NCBI RefSeq assembly: GCF_014270105.1
Contig: NZ_JACNMF010000004.1
Span: forward strand, 432,944-496,943
DNA length: 64,000 nt
Reading direction: 5' to 3'
Source: Hyunsoonleella aquatilis
GTDB lineage: Bacteria; Bacteroidota; Bacteroidia; Flavobacteriales; Flavobacteriaceae
Shown: in pieces, positions 19,001-27,428 of the stretch
Numbering within the stretch: position 1 is the stretch's first letter
Layout of the letters: each line of letters begins with the position of its first letter
Notes under the pieces: generated by a model
The model's input: only the letters and a program-made list of their open reading frames with translations
What the model was told of the DNA's origin: nothing
The model's database searches: none
Made by a program: the position numbers and the translations under genes

Positions 19001-22000
19001 ATTGGTGAAACGGCTCAAATAACCATTGGGTCCTCTGCCCAAAATTTGAATGTTACTCTATCCGTGGAAAAGGATAAAAACATTATCCGCACTGAGGTGA
19101 TCCAACTCAACAACAATAAAAAAATAATTACGATTCCAGTAACGGAAAATGATTTGGGGGGCTTTGTGGTACATTACAGTTTTGCTGTTTTTAATAGTTA
19201 CCAATCGGGTACACAAACTATAAATGTGCCCTATCCAAAAACGGATTTAGAAATTGAAACACTGACGTTTCGTAATAAATTACAACCGGGCACCGATGAA
19301 ACTTGGTCATTTAAAATTAAGGGACCACAAGGCGATAAGGTAAGTGCAGAGTTGTTGGCCAGTATGTATGACGCGTCATTGGATCAATTTAAACCACATC
19401 AATGGCAGTTTAGGCCTATTGATCAACCTAACTATTATGCCTTTAGTAGTAACAATGCGAACCGTAGTTTTGGCACAGGGAATTTTAGGGTGTACCAAGA
19501 TAGGTTTCGCCTGAATTATAAGCATCAAGGCTATGATCAATGGAATTGGTTTGGGTTTTATTTTGGGAATGGTGGTATAGCTCGATTTAAGGCATCGAGA
19601 CAATATGCCAGAGTCGCAAGTGTTCCAGGAGTTCAAGTTGAATCAAATATAGTTGAAGAAGAAGTGATTACACCTATGACGGTAGCCGATGAAACCGATT
19701 TAGAGGAAAGTGTGGTTGTTGGTTATGGCGTTAAACAAAAAGAGGCCGTCAATACTGGAGCCACAATCAAAACAGAAACACCAAACTTCGACAACATCAA
19801 AATCCGTAAAAACCTTCAGGAAACAGCCTTTTTCTTTCCGCAACTGCAAACCGATAAAGAGGGCAACGTGAGTTTCAGCTTCACCACTCCTGAAGCTTTG
19901 ACCCAATGGAAATTACAACTATTGGCACACACCAAAACCTTGGAAAGTGCTACAAAAAGCTTAACCGCAGTCACCCAAAAGGAGTTGATGGTTATGCCCA
20001 ACGCCCCACGGTTTTTGCGTGAAGGCGATCAAATTACGATTAGCACAAAAATTGCAAACCTTTCGGATAAACAATTGTCAGGGCAAGCAAAACTGATTTT
20101 GATTGACGCTATTTCAGGTGAGAATATAACACACCAGTTGCTCAGTCCTCCCCCTTCGGGGGAGTTAGAGGGGGCTTCCTTTTCAGTTGAAGCATCTGGG
20201 AATACTCAGGTTTCTTGGAAACTCAGTATTCCCGATAATGTACAGGCAGTCCAATATAAAATCCTAGCCAAAGCAGACGACTTTAGTGATGGCGAACAAA
20301 ATGCGTTGCCCGTGCTCTCCAATAGGATGTTGGTTACTGAAACTTTACCAATGTGGGTAAAAAGCAATGAAACGCGAACCTTCACTTTGGATAAATTGAA
20401 AACCAATACTTCCTCCTCCTTAAAGCACCATAAGCTGACTTTGGAAATGACTTCCAACCCAGCATGGTATGCCGTACAGGCCCTGCCCTATTTAATGGAA
20501 TATCCACACGACTGTAACGAGCAAACTTTTTCTAGATATTATGCCAATGCCTTGGCGAGCCATATAGCGAATTCCAATCCAAGGATTCAGGAGGTTTTTG
20601 ACCAATGGAGAAACTCGGATGCTCTCATTTCAAATTTGGAAAAAAATCAGGAATTGAAATCCATTTTGATCCAAGAAACTCCTTGGCTTCGGGATGCACA
20701 AAGTGAAACGGAGCAGAAAAAACGTATCGCCCTTTTATTCGATTTGAATAAAATGAATAATGAACTGCAATCGGCTTTGAACAAATTGAAAGCCAATCAA
20801 ATGCCTTCAGGAGCTTGGGCTTGGTTTAAAGGTGGACGTGAGAACCGCTACATCACGCAACATATTATTGCGGGATTTGGACACCTAGAAAAACTCAATG
20901 TCATTTCGACAGAGCGAGGTACAAGCGACGAGAAATCTCATCAAAAGATGATAAAAAACGCTTTAAAATACTTAGACCAAGAATTCATCCAAGAATACAA
21001 AGACATCCGAAAATACAATGCAAAAATCGATTTAAACATAGACCACTTGAGCCATACGCAATTGCATTACCTCTATATGCGAAGCTTTTTCACTGATATT
21101 AAAATATCCAAAGACGTTGAAGATACCATGGCCTATTACCAAAAGCAAATACAAAAGTATTGGCTTAAACGACCATTATACTCCAAGGGGATGATGGCGC
21201 TAGTATCAAATCGAAATGAGGACACAAAAACGGCTTCCAAAATTTTAAAATCATTAAAGGAAACTAGTATCACCTCTGAGGAATTGGGGATGTATTGGAA
21301 AAACAACACCAACTCCTGGCACTGGTACCAAGCCCCAATTGAAACCCAAGCCTTGATGATTGAAGCCTTTTCGGAAATTGAAAATGACATCGAAATCATC
21401 GATAACCTAAAAATCTGGTTACTCAAAAACAAACAAACCAATCGATGGAAAACCACAAAGGCGACCACAGAAGCTGTCTATGCCTTATTACTTCAAGGCA
21501 GTGATTGGCTAAGTGTTACAGATATGGTGGATGTAGTTTTAGGCGGTCAGCAAGTTTCACCTTCAAAATTAGAAAATGTAAAAGTTGAAGCTGGTACGGG
21601 GTATTATAAAACATCTTGGGAAGCCTCAGAAATCACTCCAGAGATGGGCGAAGTCAAAATCTCCAAAAAAGGAAATGGTATAGCCTGGGGCGGTTTGTAT
21701 TGGCAGTATTTTGAAGATTTAGACAAGATTTCTTCTGCTGAAACACCTTTAAGTTTGAAGAAAAAATTATTCCTAAAAACGAATACCGATACTGGTGAGG
21801 AAATTTCAGAAATAACAGAAAACACAACATTGAAAGTTGGGGATTTGATACGTGTTCGTATTGTACTAAAAAGTGACAGAGCTATGGAATTTCTTCATAT
21901 GAAAGACATGCGTGCCACTGGTTTAGAACCTATCAATGTACTTTCCCAATACAAATGGCAAGATGGTTTGGGTTACTACGAAAGCACAAAGGACGCTTCC

Positions 22001-22165
22001 ACTAATTTCTTTTTTGACTATTTGCCCAAAGGCGTTTATGTGTTTGAATATGATTTACGGGTGAACAATTCAGGCAACATGAGCAACGGCATTACAACCA
22101 TTCAAAGTATGTATGCCCCAGAATTCAGTAGCCATAGTGAGGGGGTTAGAATTGAAGTGGAGTAA
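16052..22165 (+). CDS. Bacterial alpha-2-macroglobulin family protein (2037 residues)
   Basis: A very large exported protein with signal peptide LLMMLLFSIVSQAQ. An N-terminal helical region (about 20-390) is followed by macroglobulin domains; FTDRSIYRPGQTTYFKG near 595-605 marks the MG2 type. The A2M core starts at IRKNLQETAFFFPQL (about 1250). The thioester site is C1488 in HDCNEQTFSRYYA; family members mostly have C-[LG]-E-Q, so Asn here is a variant. These proteins trap attacking proteases in the periplasm. There is no lipobox and no adjacent pbpC. Residues 1218-1226 (EESVVVGYG) resemble the SusC/RagA signature. Three dispersed-repeat fragments are present in frame (near residues 335, 1366-1376 and 1617-1631). 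The frame is intact. Confidence 0.93.
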   Translation: MKHPLFLLMMLLFSIVSQAQSPNYKDLWTQVEKFETDGLPKSALNVVEDIAQLAKINENHPQVIKTMLFKSKYALVLEENAQLNIIHDFKSEIESSSFPVKNILESILANLYWQYFQQNRWKFYNRTKTSEKVDIEDFRTWDLQTLFEEIHLHFQKSLDNGLMLQQEDLKTYNSLLHEQKDSKIYRPTLFDFLSHSALQFYKTDETHITKPAYKFEIDDPKFLEEAKTFSTLEISSKDTSSLQLNALKIYQNLIGFHLNDESPEALATVNIERIKFVSQHAIFNDTEALLLETLKSESIRLQSHEVSALYNFEIASVYYEQSKNYIPQKKEEYRPDSYREKAKNAIEICNSVMAKFPKSKGADKCKILKSQIEQHTIQVTSELALPIQKDARVLVRYKNLNTLQFKAYKLSERAFKKFNNTYRQEEQWDFIQKLEATTSWESQLKNEGDYQQHTTEVLLPKLDNGRYLLVATTDKDGPNNFAFAHVQVTNMALAEHDTRTHQVFQIIDRNTGAPIANADIKMTYYKSGSRTEHSNNYSTNELGQIKIGKHNDWYRNVKLKVTFANEVAYFGDYYLNRYYEDKKETVSYESFLFTDRSIYRPGQTTYFKGIAIKTEHGKSEVLEKENLLVTLFNVNREIVSQQELTTNDFGSVSGEFILPNNGLNGQYNIQIHSPGLRLKNNYYFSVEEYKRPKFETKFNPITDTFKVNDSITIKGNALAYAGSNITDAKVVYRVHRKVQYPRWYFWYRPWFQTEPQEITHGETITDDKGEFEIIFKAIPDQSADRSSLPIFNYEITADVTDLNGETRSATIIVNVGYHAMTANLSLAERLDKTKKDHELSIDTKNLNGEFVPAKGVVKIYKLKAPENVLRKRPWPAPDYQTFSKEEFKTLFPHDAYTDEHNSNNWEKGDLVWEKSFDTGDSKTLKLGKIKKWQSGKYLITLESKDKFGQLLKDETRTIVFSNDDKAPADNELFTITTDKASYAIGETAQITIGSSAQNLNVTLSVEKDKNIIRTEVIQLNNNKKIITIPVTENDLGGFVVHYSFAVFNSYQSGTQTINVPYPKTDLEIETLTFRNKLQPGTDETWSFKIKGPQGDKVSAELLASMYDASLDQFKPHQWQFRPIDQPNYYAFSSNNANRSFGTGNFRVYQDRFRLNYKHQGYDQWNWFGFYFGNGGIARFKASRQYARVASVPGVQVESNIVEEEVITPMTVADETDLEESVVVGYGVKQKEAVNTGATIKTETPNFDNIKIRKNLQETAFFFPQLQTDKEGNVSFSFTTPEALTQWKLQLLAHTKTLESATKSLTAVTQKELMVMPNAPRFLREGDQITISTKIANLSDKQLSGQAKLILIDAISGENITHQLLSPPPSGELEGASFSVEASGNTQVSWKLSIPDNVQAVQYKILAKADDFSDGEQNALPVLSNRMLVTETLPMWVKSNETRTFTLDKLKTNTSSSLKHHKLTLEMTSNPAWYAVQALPYLMEYPHDCNEQTFSRYYANALASHIANSNPRIQEVFDQWRNSDALISNLEKNQELKSILIQETPWLRDAQSETEQKKRIALLFDLNKMNNELQSALNKLKANQMPSGAWAWFKGGRENRYITQHIIAGFGHLEKLNVISTERGTSDEKSHQKMIKNALKYLDQEFIQEYKDIRKYNAKIDLNIDHLSHTQLHYLYMRSFFTDIKISKDVEDTMAYYQKQIQKYWLKRPLYSKGMMALVSNRNEDTKTASKILKSLKETSITSEELGMYWKNNTNSWHWYQAPIETQALMIEAFSEIENDIEIIDNLKIWLLKNKQTNRWKTTKATTEAVYALLLQGSDWLSVTDMVDVVLGGQQVSPSKLENVKVEAGTGYYKTSWEASEITPEMGEVKISKKGNGIAWGGLYWQYFEDLDKISSAETPLSLKKKLFLKTNTDTGEEISEITENTTLKVGDLIRVRIVLKSDRAMEFLHMKDMRATGLEPINVLSQYKWQDGLGYYESTKDASTNFFFDYLPKGVYVFEYDLRVNNSGNMSNGITTIQSMYAPEFSSHSEGVRIEVE
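17053..17070. repeat. Palindromic repeat within macroglobulin CDS
   Basis: TCCCGACAGTTATCGGGA (stem TCCCGA/TCGGGA) matches a common dispersed Bacteroidota palindrome. It is read in frame as RPDSYRE, in the N-terminal region of the macroglobulin. Confidence 0.5.
20145..20177. repeat. Palindromic repeat within macroglobulin CDS
   Basis: CTCCCCC (20148-20154) TTC GGGGGAG (20158-20164) is followed by TTAGAGGGGGCTT, a frequent intergenic element of Bacteroidota. It is read in frame as SPPPSGELEGA, giving a Pro/Gly insert unlike its surroundings. Confidence 0.65.
20899..20942. repeat. Dispersed repeat fragment within macroglobulin CDS
   Basis: GTCATTTCGACAGAGCGAGG followed by CGACGAGAAATCTCAT is a recognisable form of the widespread GTCATTTCGA...GAGAAATCTCAT repeat. 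It is read in frame as about 15 residues around ISTERGTSDEKSH. Confidence 0.65.
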
Positions 22166-22228
22166 TGGCTTTTTGTCCTTTGAGGAACCGAAACTAAATC
22201 TACTCCAACAGCTCTTTTTTTATTTTAT

Positions 22229-22236
22229 TAACTTTG
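22229..22236 (+). promoter_or_regulatory. -7 box (TAACTTTG) for lipoprotein-M64 operon
   Basis: TAACTTTG fits TANNTTTG and predicts a leader of about 30 bases before ATG 22270. It separates this pair from the upstream macroglobulin gene. Confidence 0.5.
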
Positions 22237-22269
22237 TGTTTCATTTTTAAGTTGCTTATTTAAAGAGAC

Positions 22270-22776
22270 ATGTATTACGGACGCCCCAAAACCATTAATA
22301 CGGCCAAGCCATTGATAATGCTTTGGGTTGCATTCTTATTGTCGTCCTGTAGCCCCAAAATCAAATCTTCAGCAAATGCAAATACCACAAAAGAACAACC
22401 TCCTCAACTCATTTTTTTGAATTATAGTATTGCCCAAAATTCAAACGGGATAAAAACTGTCAAACTCCTTAGTTCTAAAAAAGTAGAAGGCAAAATTAAA
22501 GGCGGGAAGTTTAAAAACAATATAACCCAAAACGATTTAATTTGTTATCAACTTAAGAATAAATCCTCCGTGATATCCAAAATTGTTATTGAAGATCCAC
22601 TGCATAAACGTGTGGAATACCTTGACGAATCTCGAAGTTTTAAAGTTGCCCAAATTGAGTCGGATAGCGCGTACTTTTCCATAAGGTTGCAATTAAACCC
22701 TGAGACAAGGTATATTGCCATAGGAGATAATACTTCCGAAAACTATTTTTTACTTTCTAAAGTGAAGCCCCTATGA
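22270..22776 (+). CDS. Small lipoprotein of unknown function, partner of M64 peptidase
   Basis: A 168-residue protein whose signal ends in lipobox LLSSC (C27), followed by a polar linker and a beta-rich domain of about 120 residues (LIFLNYSIAQNSNGIKTVKLL ... SENYFLLSKV). I recognise no named family. Its TGA stop overlaps the ATG of the M64 peptidase gene (ATGA), so the two are translated together and the lipoprotein may anchor, chaperone or inhibit the peptidase. That link is inference from the overlap. Confidence 0.72.
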   Translation: MYYGRPKTINTAKPLIMLWVAFLLSSCSPKIKSSANANTTKEQPPQLIFLNYSIAQNSNGIKTVKLLSSKKVEGKIKGGKFKNNITQNDLICYQLKNKSSVISKIVIEDPLHKRVEYLDESRSFKVAQIESDSAYFSIRLQLNPETRYIAIGDNTSENYFLLSKVKPL

Positions 22777-24209
22777 AGCGGTATCTACTTTTTTTAGTTT
22801 TCCTGTTCAGTTTGAATTTGATTTCGGCACAGGTTTTTGATGTGGAAACCTTAAAATTTTCGGGACCAAAAGATAAGCGCATTAATTTAGTTATTTTAAG
22901 TGAAGGTTACCAAACTAGTGAACTCAACCAGTTCATAACAGATGCCGCAAGAGTCAGCAACGACATGTTTATGGAATCTCCCTTTTCAGAATATGCGGAT
23001 TACTTTAACGTTTTTGCCATAAAAGTGCCCTCCACCGAAAGTGGGGCAGACCACCCAGGCACCAGCACAGAGCCTTTGGAATCTACCATTTCGCCAATAG
23101 TTCCCATACAAACCGTGGATACCTATTTTAATGCCACCTATGATTCCTTTGGGTTCCATAGATTATTATATTACGAAATTGATGACGCCAATGCGAACAA
23201 TACGGAGGCCAAAATAATGATGGTTTTGGCTGACAACCTACCGGAATACGATGCCGTTGTACTTCTTGTGAATTCTGATGAGTATGGCGGTAGCGGGGGA
23301 AATTTTGCTATGAGTTACTCGGGATTTTATGCGCCCGATGTAGCCATGCACGAAATGGCGCATTCTCTGTTCTCATTAATAGACGAATATTTTCCTATAG
23401 ATGAAACCTTAGCGGTTGAAGGTATCAACATGACACAAGAAACTGACCCGAACTTGGTTAAATGGAAAAATTGGATAGGCATAGACGGTGTTGGGATATA
23501 TCAACACGAGGACGATGATGGCAACCCCAAGCCCTGGTACAGGCCACACCAAAGTTGTAAAATGAGAAGGGTAGATTGGGATTTTTGTGCAGTCTGTAAA
23601 GAAGGAATGATTGAAAAAATTCATGATTTGGTCTCGCCAATTGAATCTTTTACTCCAAACAACACTACAGTGAACAATCCATCGTTGCCTTTGGACATTC
23701 AGCTTAATTTAATAAAACCAATTCCTAATACCTTAAAAAGCGAATGGACTTTAAACGGATCAAACTTCGCGAATGATGTTGATGATATTTCCTTGACTTC
23801 ATCAGATTTAGTGGAAGGCAATAATACATTAACAGCTGTTGTCCATGACGATTCGCCTTTACTAAAAGTGGACAACCACTCTACCTCCTCACATGTTTAT
23901 ACGGTAACCTGGGCTATCAATTATTCTTCTTTGAGCCTAGAAGACATTCAAAGCAAAACGAATAATTATAGCATCTTGCTTTACCCCAATCCGGTTGCCG
24001 ACATTTTGAATGTAAAGATAGAAAGCAATACACCTGCAGACTTAAAAGTTAATATTCTAAGTTTCGATGGTAAAAATATTAAGGAATTTAGGCTATCAAG
24101 TGGCGTCCATCAAAGGATAAATATCGATCAATTGAGCCAAGGGATTTACCTGATTAATTTTTATGCGAACAACGCATTAATCGACAGCAAAAAATTTGTA
24201 AAACAATAA
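22773..24209 (+). CDS. Secreted M64-family zinc metallopeptidase with T9SS sorting domain
   Basis: A 478-residue secreted protease of the IgA-peptidase M64 family. A signal peptide (LFLVFLFSLNLISAQ) precedes RINLVILSEGYQ, typical of M64. The zinc site is H193-E194-x-x-H197 (MHEMAHSLFSLIDEY), with D204/E205 following at the family spacing. Four cysteines in CKMRRVDWDFCAVCKEGM may form disulfides or bind metal. A linker or Ig-like region (about 290-395) leads to a T9SS type A domain (LLYPNPVADILNV ... QGIYLINFY). Translationally coupled to the lipoprotein upstream. Substrates in environmental Bacteroidota are unknown. Confidence 0.92.
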   Translation: MKRYLLFLVFLFSLNLISAQVFDVETLKFSGPKDKRINLVILSEGYQTSELNQFITDAARVSNDMFMESPFSEYADYFNVFAIKVPSTESGADHPGTSTEPLESTISPIVPIQTVDTYFNATYDSFGFHRLLYYEIDDANANNTEAKIMMVLADNLPEYDAVVLLVNSDEYGGSGGNFAMSYSGFYAPDVAMHEMAHSLFSLIDEYFPIDETLAVEGINMTQETDPNLVKWKNWIGIDGVGIYQHEDDDGNPKPWYRPHQSCKMRRVDWDFCAVCKEGMIEKIHDLVSPIESFTPNNTTVNNPSLPLDIQLNLIKPIPNTLKSEWTLNGSNFANDVDDISLTSSDLVEGNNTLTAVVHDDSPLLKVDNHSTSSHVYTVTWAINYSSLSLEDIQSKTNNYSILLYPNPVADILNVKIESNTPADLKVNILSFDGKNIKEFRLSSGVHQRINIDQLSQGIYLINFYANNALIDSKKFVKQ

Positions 24210-24210
24210 T

Positions 24211-24936
24211 CTATTTTGAAGGTGGCGAAGTTGGCCTCACCTCAATTTTACTTGGTAATGTTCGGGGATGCATCTCCAATAAATCCACTACCAATTTCCC
24301 GATGTCCTCAATTTGAATTTTCCAGGCATCCTTTTCGGCAGGTTCGTTTCCATTGAAATAAGTAGATACTGATCCGGGCATTATTGTGCTCACTTTCACA
24401 CCCTTTTGTCGCAAATCCAGCATGACAGCTTGCGTAAACCCGGTAACCCCAAATTTGCTGGCGTTGTAGGCTGAACCCCCAGCAAAAAAGTTGGTACCCG
24501 CCAAACTTGAAATCGTAATAAAATAACCTTGGGATTGTTTTAAGGCCTCCACCCCTGCTTTAATAGAATAAAAAACTCCCGTTAGGTTGGTATCAATCAC
24601 TTCGTTCCAGTCCTGAACAGACAAATCCTCGATACTTCCAAAACGCCCCAAACCGGCATTAGCAATCAAAACATCCAGTTTACCGAAATGCTCCAAAACG
24701 CTGGAAACGGCCTCCTGCTGACTTTCAAAATCCCGAACATCGGCTTTAATTCCGATAGCCTTTGCGCCTGAAGCACTATCTTTATTTAATTGGTTTGAAG
24801 CTTCGTTGGCAGATGCCTCAGTACGACTGGTTATCGCTACATTTACCCCTTTTTTCATAAGTGCCTCGGCTATACCGTGACCTATTCCTTTTGAACCTCC
24901 GGTGATCAATGCAACCTTATTTTGAATGGAATTCAT
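24211..24936 (-). CDS. Short-chain dehydrogenase/reductase (FabG-like)
   Basis: A 241-residue cytoplasmic NAD(P)H oxidoreductase of the classical SDR family. It shows the cofactor loop GGSKGIGHGIAEA, NAGLG, the catalytic Ser in TISSLAG and the YNASKFG (YxxxK) pair. Sequence resembles 3-ketoacyl-ACP reductases but context gives no pathway. Its stop is two bases from that of the converging M64 gene. Confidence 0.88.
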   Translation of the reverse strand: MNSIQNKVALITGGSKGIGHGIAEALMKKGVNVAITSRTEASANEASNQLNKDSASGAKAIGIKADVRDFESQQEAVSSVLEHFGKLDVLIANAGLGRFGSIEDLSVQDWNEVIDTNLTGVFYSIKAGVEALKQSQGYFITISSLAGTNFFAGGSAYNASKFGVTGFTQAVMLDLRQKGVKVSTIMPGSVSTYFNGNEPAEKDAWKIQIEDIGKLVVDLLEMHPRTLPSKIEVRPTSPPSK

Positions 24937-25021
24937 AGTTTATTGCTTTAGAAGTAAAGCTACGAAACAAATTGAAAATAAATCTAATTAAAAGACAATG
25001 AGTATTGTTGAATTTGAGTTA

Positions 25022-25543
25022 TTAGGATTTAGGCGGATACTTTTTAAATACCTTTTCAACAATCGCCCTAAAACGTTCCTCTCGTTTTTCCGGGGTTGCC
25101 TTAAAATTAAAATTGGATTCGCTTTTGGCTTGCCAAAACAATTGTTTGTTTGAGCTGTCCACAAAATCAAACACAATTTCCCGGGTCATACTGCCCTGTC
25201 CAACAGGGATGCCAATAGAAATACCACCACCAACATTACCGCCTCCACCGCCGACACCAACGCCAACAGTTTCCCGCTGTGGATTTTGATAATCTACACT
25301 TTTGATGTCAATTAGAAAATCTGGATTCTCAGAAATACCGAAACCATTGGCTTTCAACTTTTCATCCAGAACGTCCAGCAAGCGTTTGGTGTCCAATTCA
25401 CTTAAGCCCGTATCCATATCTCCGAAGTATTGGTAGGTTTTATACTTTGAAAAATCAGCTGTCTTTTCGTAATCATAATTCACATAAATTGGCGCACATG
25501 ACATTAAGAAAAGTGTGATGAGGATGGATAGAACGTATTTCAT
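25022..25543 (-). CDS. DUF4136 lipoprotein
   Basis: A 173-residue lipoprotein with lipobox LMSC (C16). The start of the mature region (NYDYEKTADFSKYKTYQYF) and the end (FRAIVEKVFKKYPP) are typical of the DUF4136 family. A Gly-rich loop (VGVGVGGGGGNVGGGISIG, about residues 95-113) sits in the middle. Members are outer-membrane or periplasmic lipoproteins of unknown function. No operon partner is close; the channel gene upstream is 51 bases away on the same strand and may be cotranscribed. Confidence 0.85.
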   Translation of the reverse strand: MKYVLSILITLFLMSCAPIYVNYDYEKTADFSKYKTYQYFGDMDTGLSELDTKRLLDVLDEKLKANGFGISENPDFLIDIKSVDYQNPQRETVGVGVGGGGGNVGGGISIGIPVGQGSMTREIVFDFVDSSNKQLFWQAKSESNFNFKATPEKREERFRAIVEKVFKKYPPKS

Positions 25544-25594
25544 AACTTTTGATTTTTTTCAGATAAATGTAATCAAAAATTATTCCAAGGGCTT

Positions 25595-26317
25595 TCAATT
25601 CTCTTCTGAAGTATGTTGATTTTTATCCACCGATTTGGTCAAAGCCGAAGAAATAATTCCAGTTGGAATGGCCACAATGCCCAAACCAATCATCAAAATA
25701 ATAAAAGTAAATACTTTGCCTCCAACGGTAATCGGATAGACATCACCATAACCTACCGTAGTTAATGTAATTATCGCCCACCACAAACTATCAAAAATTG
25801 AGGAAAAATGCTCGGGCTGCGCTTTATTTTCAAAATAATAAATACCCACAGCCGAAAAATAAATTAGTATTAATGTGATAAACAAAAAGAGGAAAATCTC
25901 TTCCTTGGCAGATTTTATTGCTGTAGTAAAATGATTCATCGCCCGATTGTAGCGTACCAGTTTAAATATTCTAAAAAGCCTAAGAAAACGCAAAGCTCGT
26001 AACGAACGTAGATCTACACCAAATGATAAATAAAAAGGCAATATGGCTAGAAAATCTATAATCCCAAAAAAGCTAAAAATGAACTTTGGCTTACTGTCTG
26101 CCACATAAATTCTCAGAACATATTCAATAGAAAATACAATAACACTAAACCATTCAATAATTTGAAGTATGGTTTTTGTTTGCGGTTTTAAATTGGGAAT
26201 GGTTTCAACAGAAAATGTGATAACGGATATTAAAATAAGCCCCTGAATAAAGAAAGCAAAATATCTGCTCTTTTTATTGTCGTTAATTTCTACAATGTTT
26301 TTCAGGTACTGTTTCAT
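25595..26317 (-). CDS. Voltage-gated potassium channel-like ion transporter
   Basis: A 240-residue six-helix channel. S1 is near 21-37 and S4 carries five regularly spaced arginines (R104, R107, R110, R113, R116) followed by K119, a complete voltage sensor. The pore helix and selectivity filter TLTTVGYGD (filter 187-192) indicate K+ selectivity, followed by an S6 helix (FTFIILMIGLGIVAIPTGI). There is no cytoplasmic regulatory domain after S6, only about 15 residues. The family is clear; physiological role is inferred. Confidence 0.92.
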   Translation of the reverse strand: MKQYLKNIVEINDNKKSRYFAFFIQGLILISVITFSVETIPNLKPQTKTILQIIEWFSVIVFSIEYVLRIYVADSKPKFIFSFFGIIDFLAILPFYLSFGVDLRSLRALRFLRLFRIFKLVRYNRAMNHFTTAIKSAKEEIFLFLFITLILIYFSAVGIYYFENKAQPEHFSSIFDSLWWAIITLTTVGYGDVYPITVGGKVFTFIILMIGLGIVAIPTGIISSALTKSVDKNQHTSEEN

Positions 26318-26373
26318 CCGAAAACTTTATTGTAAAAAAACGAAAAAAATGCTTGAAATAAAATTCAGGGCAA

Positions 26374-27372
26374 TTAATCGTTCAACATTTTCCATAACTT
26401 ATCTTTCAGTTCGGTAATGCCTTTTTGGGCAACTGATGAAATAAATAGATAAGGAATAGGAATTTCATTATCTAGTTCAGCCTTAAGCTCTTGCTTTAAT
26501 TCAGCATCCAGCATATCGCTTTTTGAAACGGCTATCAATCGATCTTTGTCCAACATTTCAGGATTATAACGTCTCAATTCATCCAAAAGGATATCGTATT
26601 GTTTTTTGATATCATCGGCATCTGCAGGAATTAAAAACAATAATACCGAATTACGTTCGATATGGCGCAAAAAATAATGTCCCAAACCTTTGCCCTCGGC
26701 CGCACCTTCAATAATACCGGGAATATCGGCCATAACAAACGTTTGAAAATCACGATACTCTACTATTCCCAAATTAGGCTTTAGAGTGGTAAACTCGTAA
26801 TCTGCAATTTTTGGTTTAGCAGAAGTAATAACAGAAAGCAGTGTTGATTTTCCTGCGTTAGGGAACCCCACTAATCCAACATCAGCCAGTACTTTAAGCT
26901 CCATGGTGATGTATTTTTCTTCCATGGGCAGACCGGGTTGCGCATAGCGCGGCGTTTGGTTAGTCGAGGATTTAAAATGCCAATTGCCTAGGCCGCCTTT
27001 ACCACCCTCTACAATAATTTTTTCCTCACCGTGTTCGGTAATTTCAAAGATAACATTATTGGTTTCAGTATCCCGAACCACTGTGCCCAAGGGGACATCA
27101 ATATACGCATCTTCGCCATCGGCTCCAGTGCTCCGGCTACTACTCCCATGCTCGCCATGACCAGCGCGTATATGCTTTTTGAACTTTAAATGATGAAGTG
27201 TCCAAAGGTTTGAATTCCCTCGAATAATAACATGACCTCCGCGACCACCATCTCCTCCGTCGGGGCCTCCTTTAGCAATATATTTTTCTCGATGTAAATG
27301 TGCAGAACCCTGCCCTCCCTTTCCGGAAGCCACATACATTCTTACGTAATCGACAAAATTTCCTTCGGTCAT
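26374..27372 (-). CDS. obgE: GTPase Obg
   Basis: A 332-residue ribosome-assembly GTPase. The Gly-rich Obg domain ([20 protein letters not shown] ... to about 158) precedes the G domain with G1 [12 protein letters not shown]3 DIPGIIEGA and G4 SKSD. The C-terminal OCT extension seen in some Gram-positive members is absent, as usual for this phylum. It lies 56 bases downstream of the hpt-adk fusion, separated by a small palindrome, and is probably cotranscribed with it. ObgE-Adk adjacency is common in Bacteroidota. Confidence 0.96.
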   Translation of the reverse strand: MTEGNFVDYVRMYVASGKGGQGSAHLHREKYIAKGGPDGGDGGRGGHVIIRGNSNLWTLHHLKFKKHIRAGHGEHGSSSRSTGADGEDAYIDVPLGTVVRDTETNNVIFEITEHGEEKIIVEGGKGGLGNWHFKSSTNQTPRYAQPGLPMEEKYITMELKVLADVGLVGFPNAGKSTLLSVITSAKPKIADYEFTTLKPNLGIVEYRDFQTFVMADIPGIIEGAAEGKGLGHYFLRHIERNSVLLFLIPADADDIKKQYDILLDELRRYNPEMLDKDRLIAVSKSDMLDAELKQELKAELDNEIPIPYLFISSVAQKGITELKDKLWKMLND

Positions 27373-27376
27373 ATTC

Positions 27377-27416
27377 GAGTTTAAAGTTTCAAGTTCAAAG
27401 TTTCAAGTTTAAACTC
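27377..27416. repeat. Intergenic palindromic AAGTTT/CAAG repeat
   Basis: The ends GAGTTTAAA and TTTAAACTC are inverted, and the interior repeats TTTCAAGTTCAAAG-like units. The same family appears at 14676-14697. It lies between hpt-adk and obg, where it may trim or attenuate the message. Confidence 0.5.
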
Positions 27417-27428
27417 TCGTAAAAAGCA

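Noticed and set aside
22166-22269. Terminator after the macroglobulin gene
   Set aside because: T-rich sequence is present near 22211-22225 but I could not find a stable stem before it.
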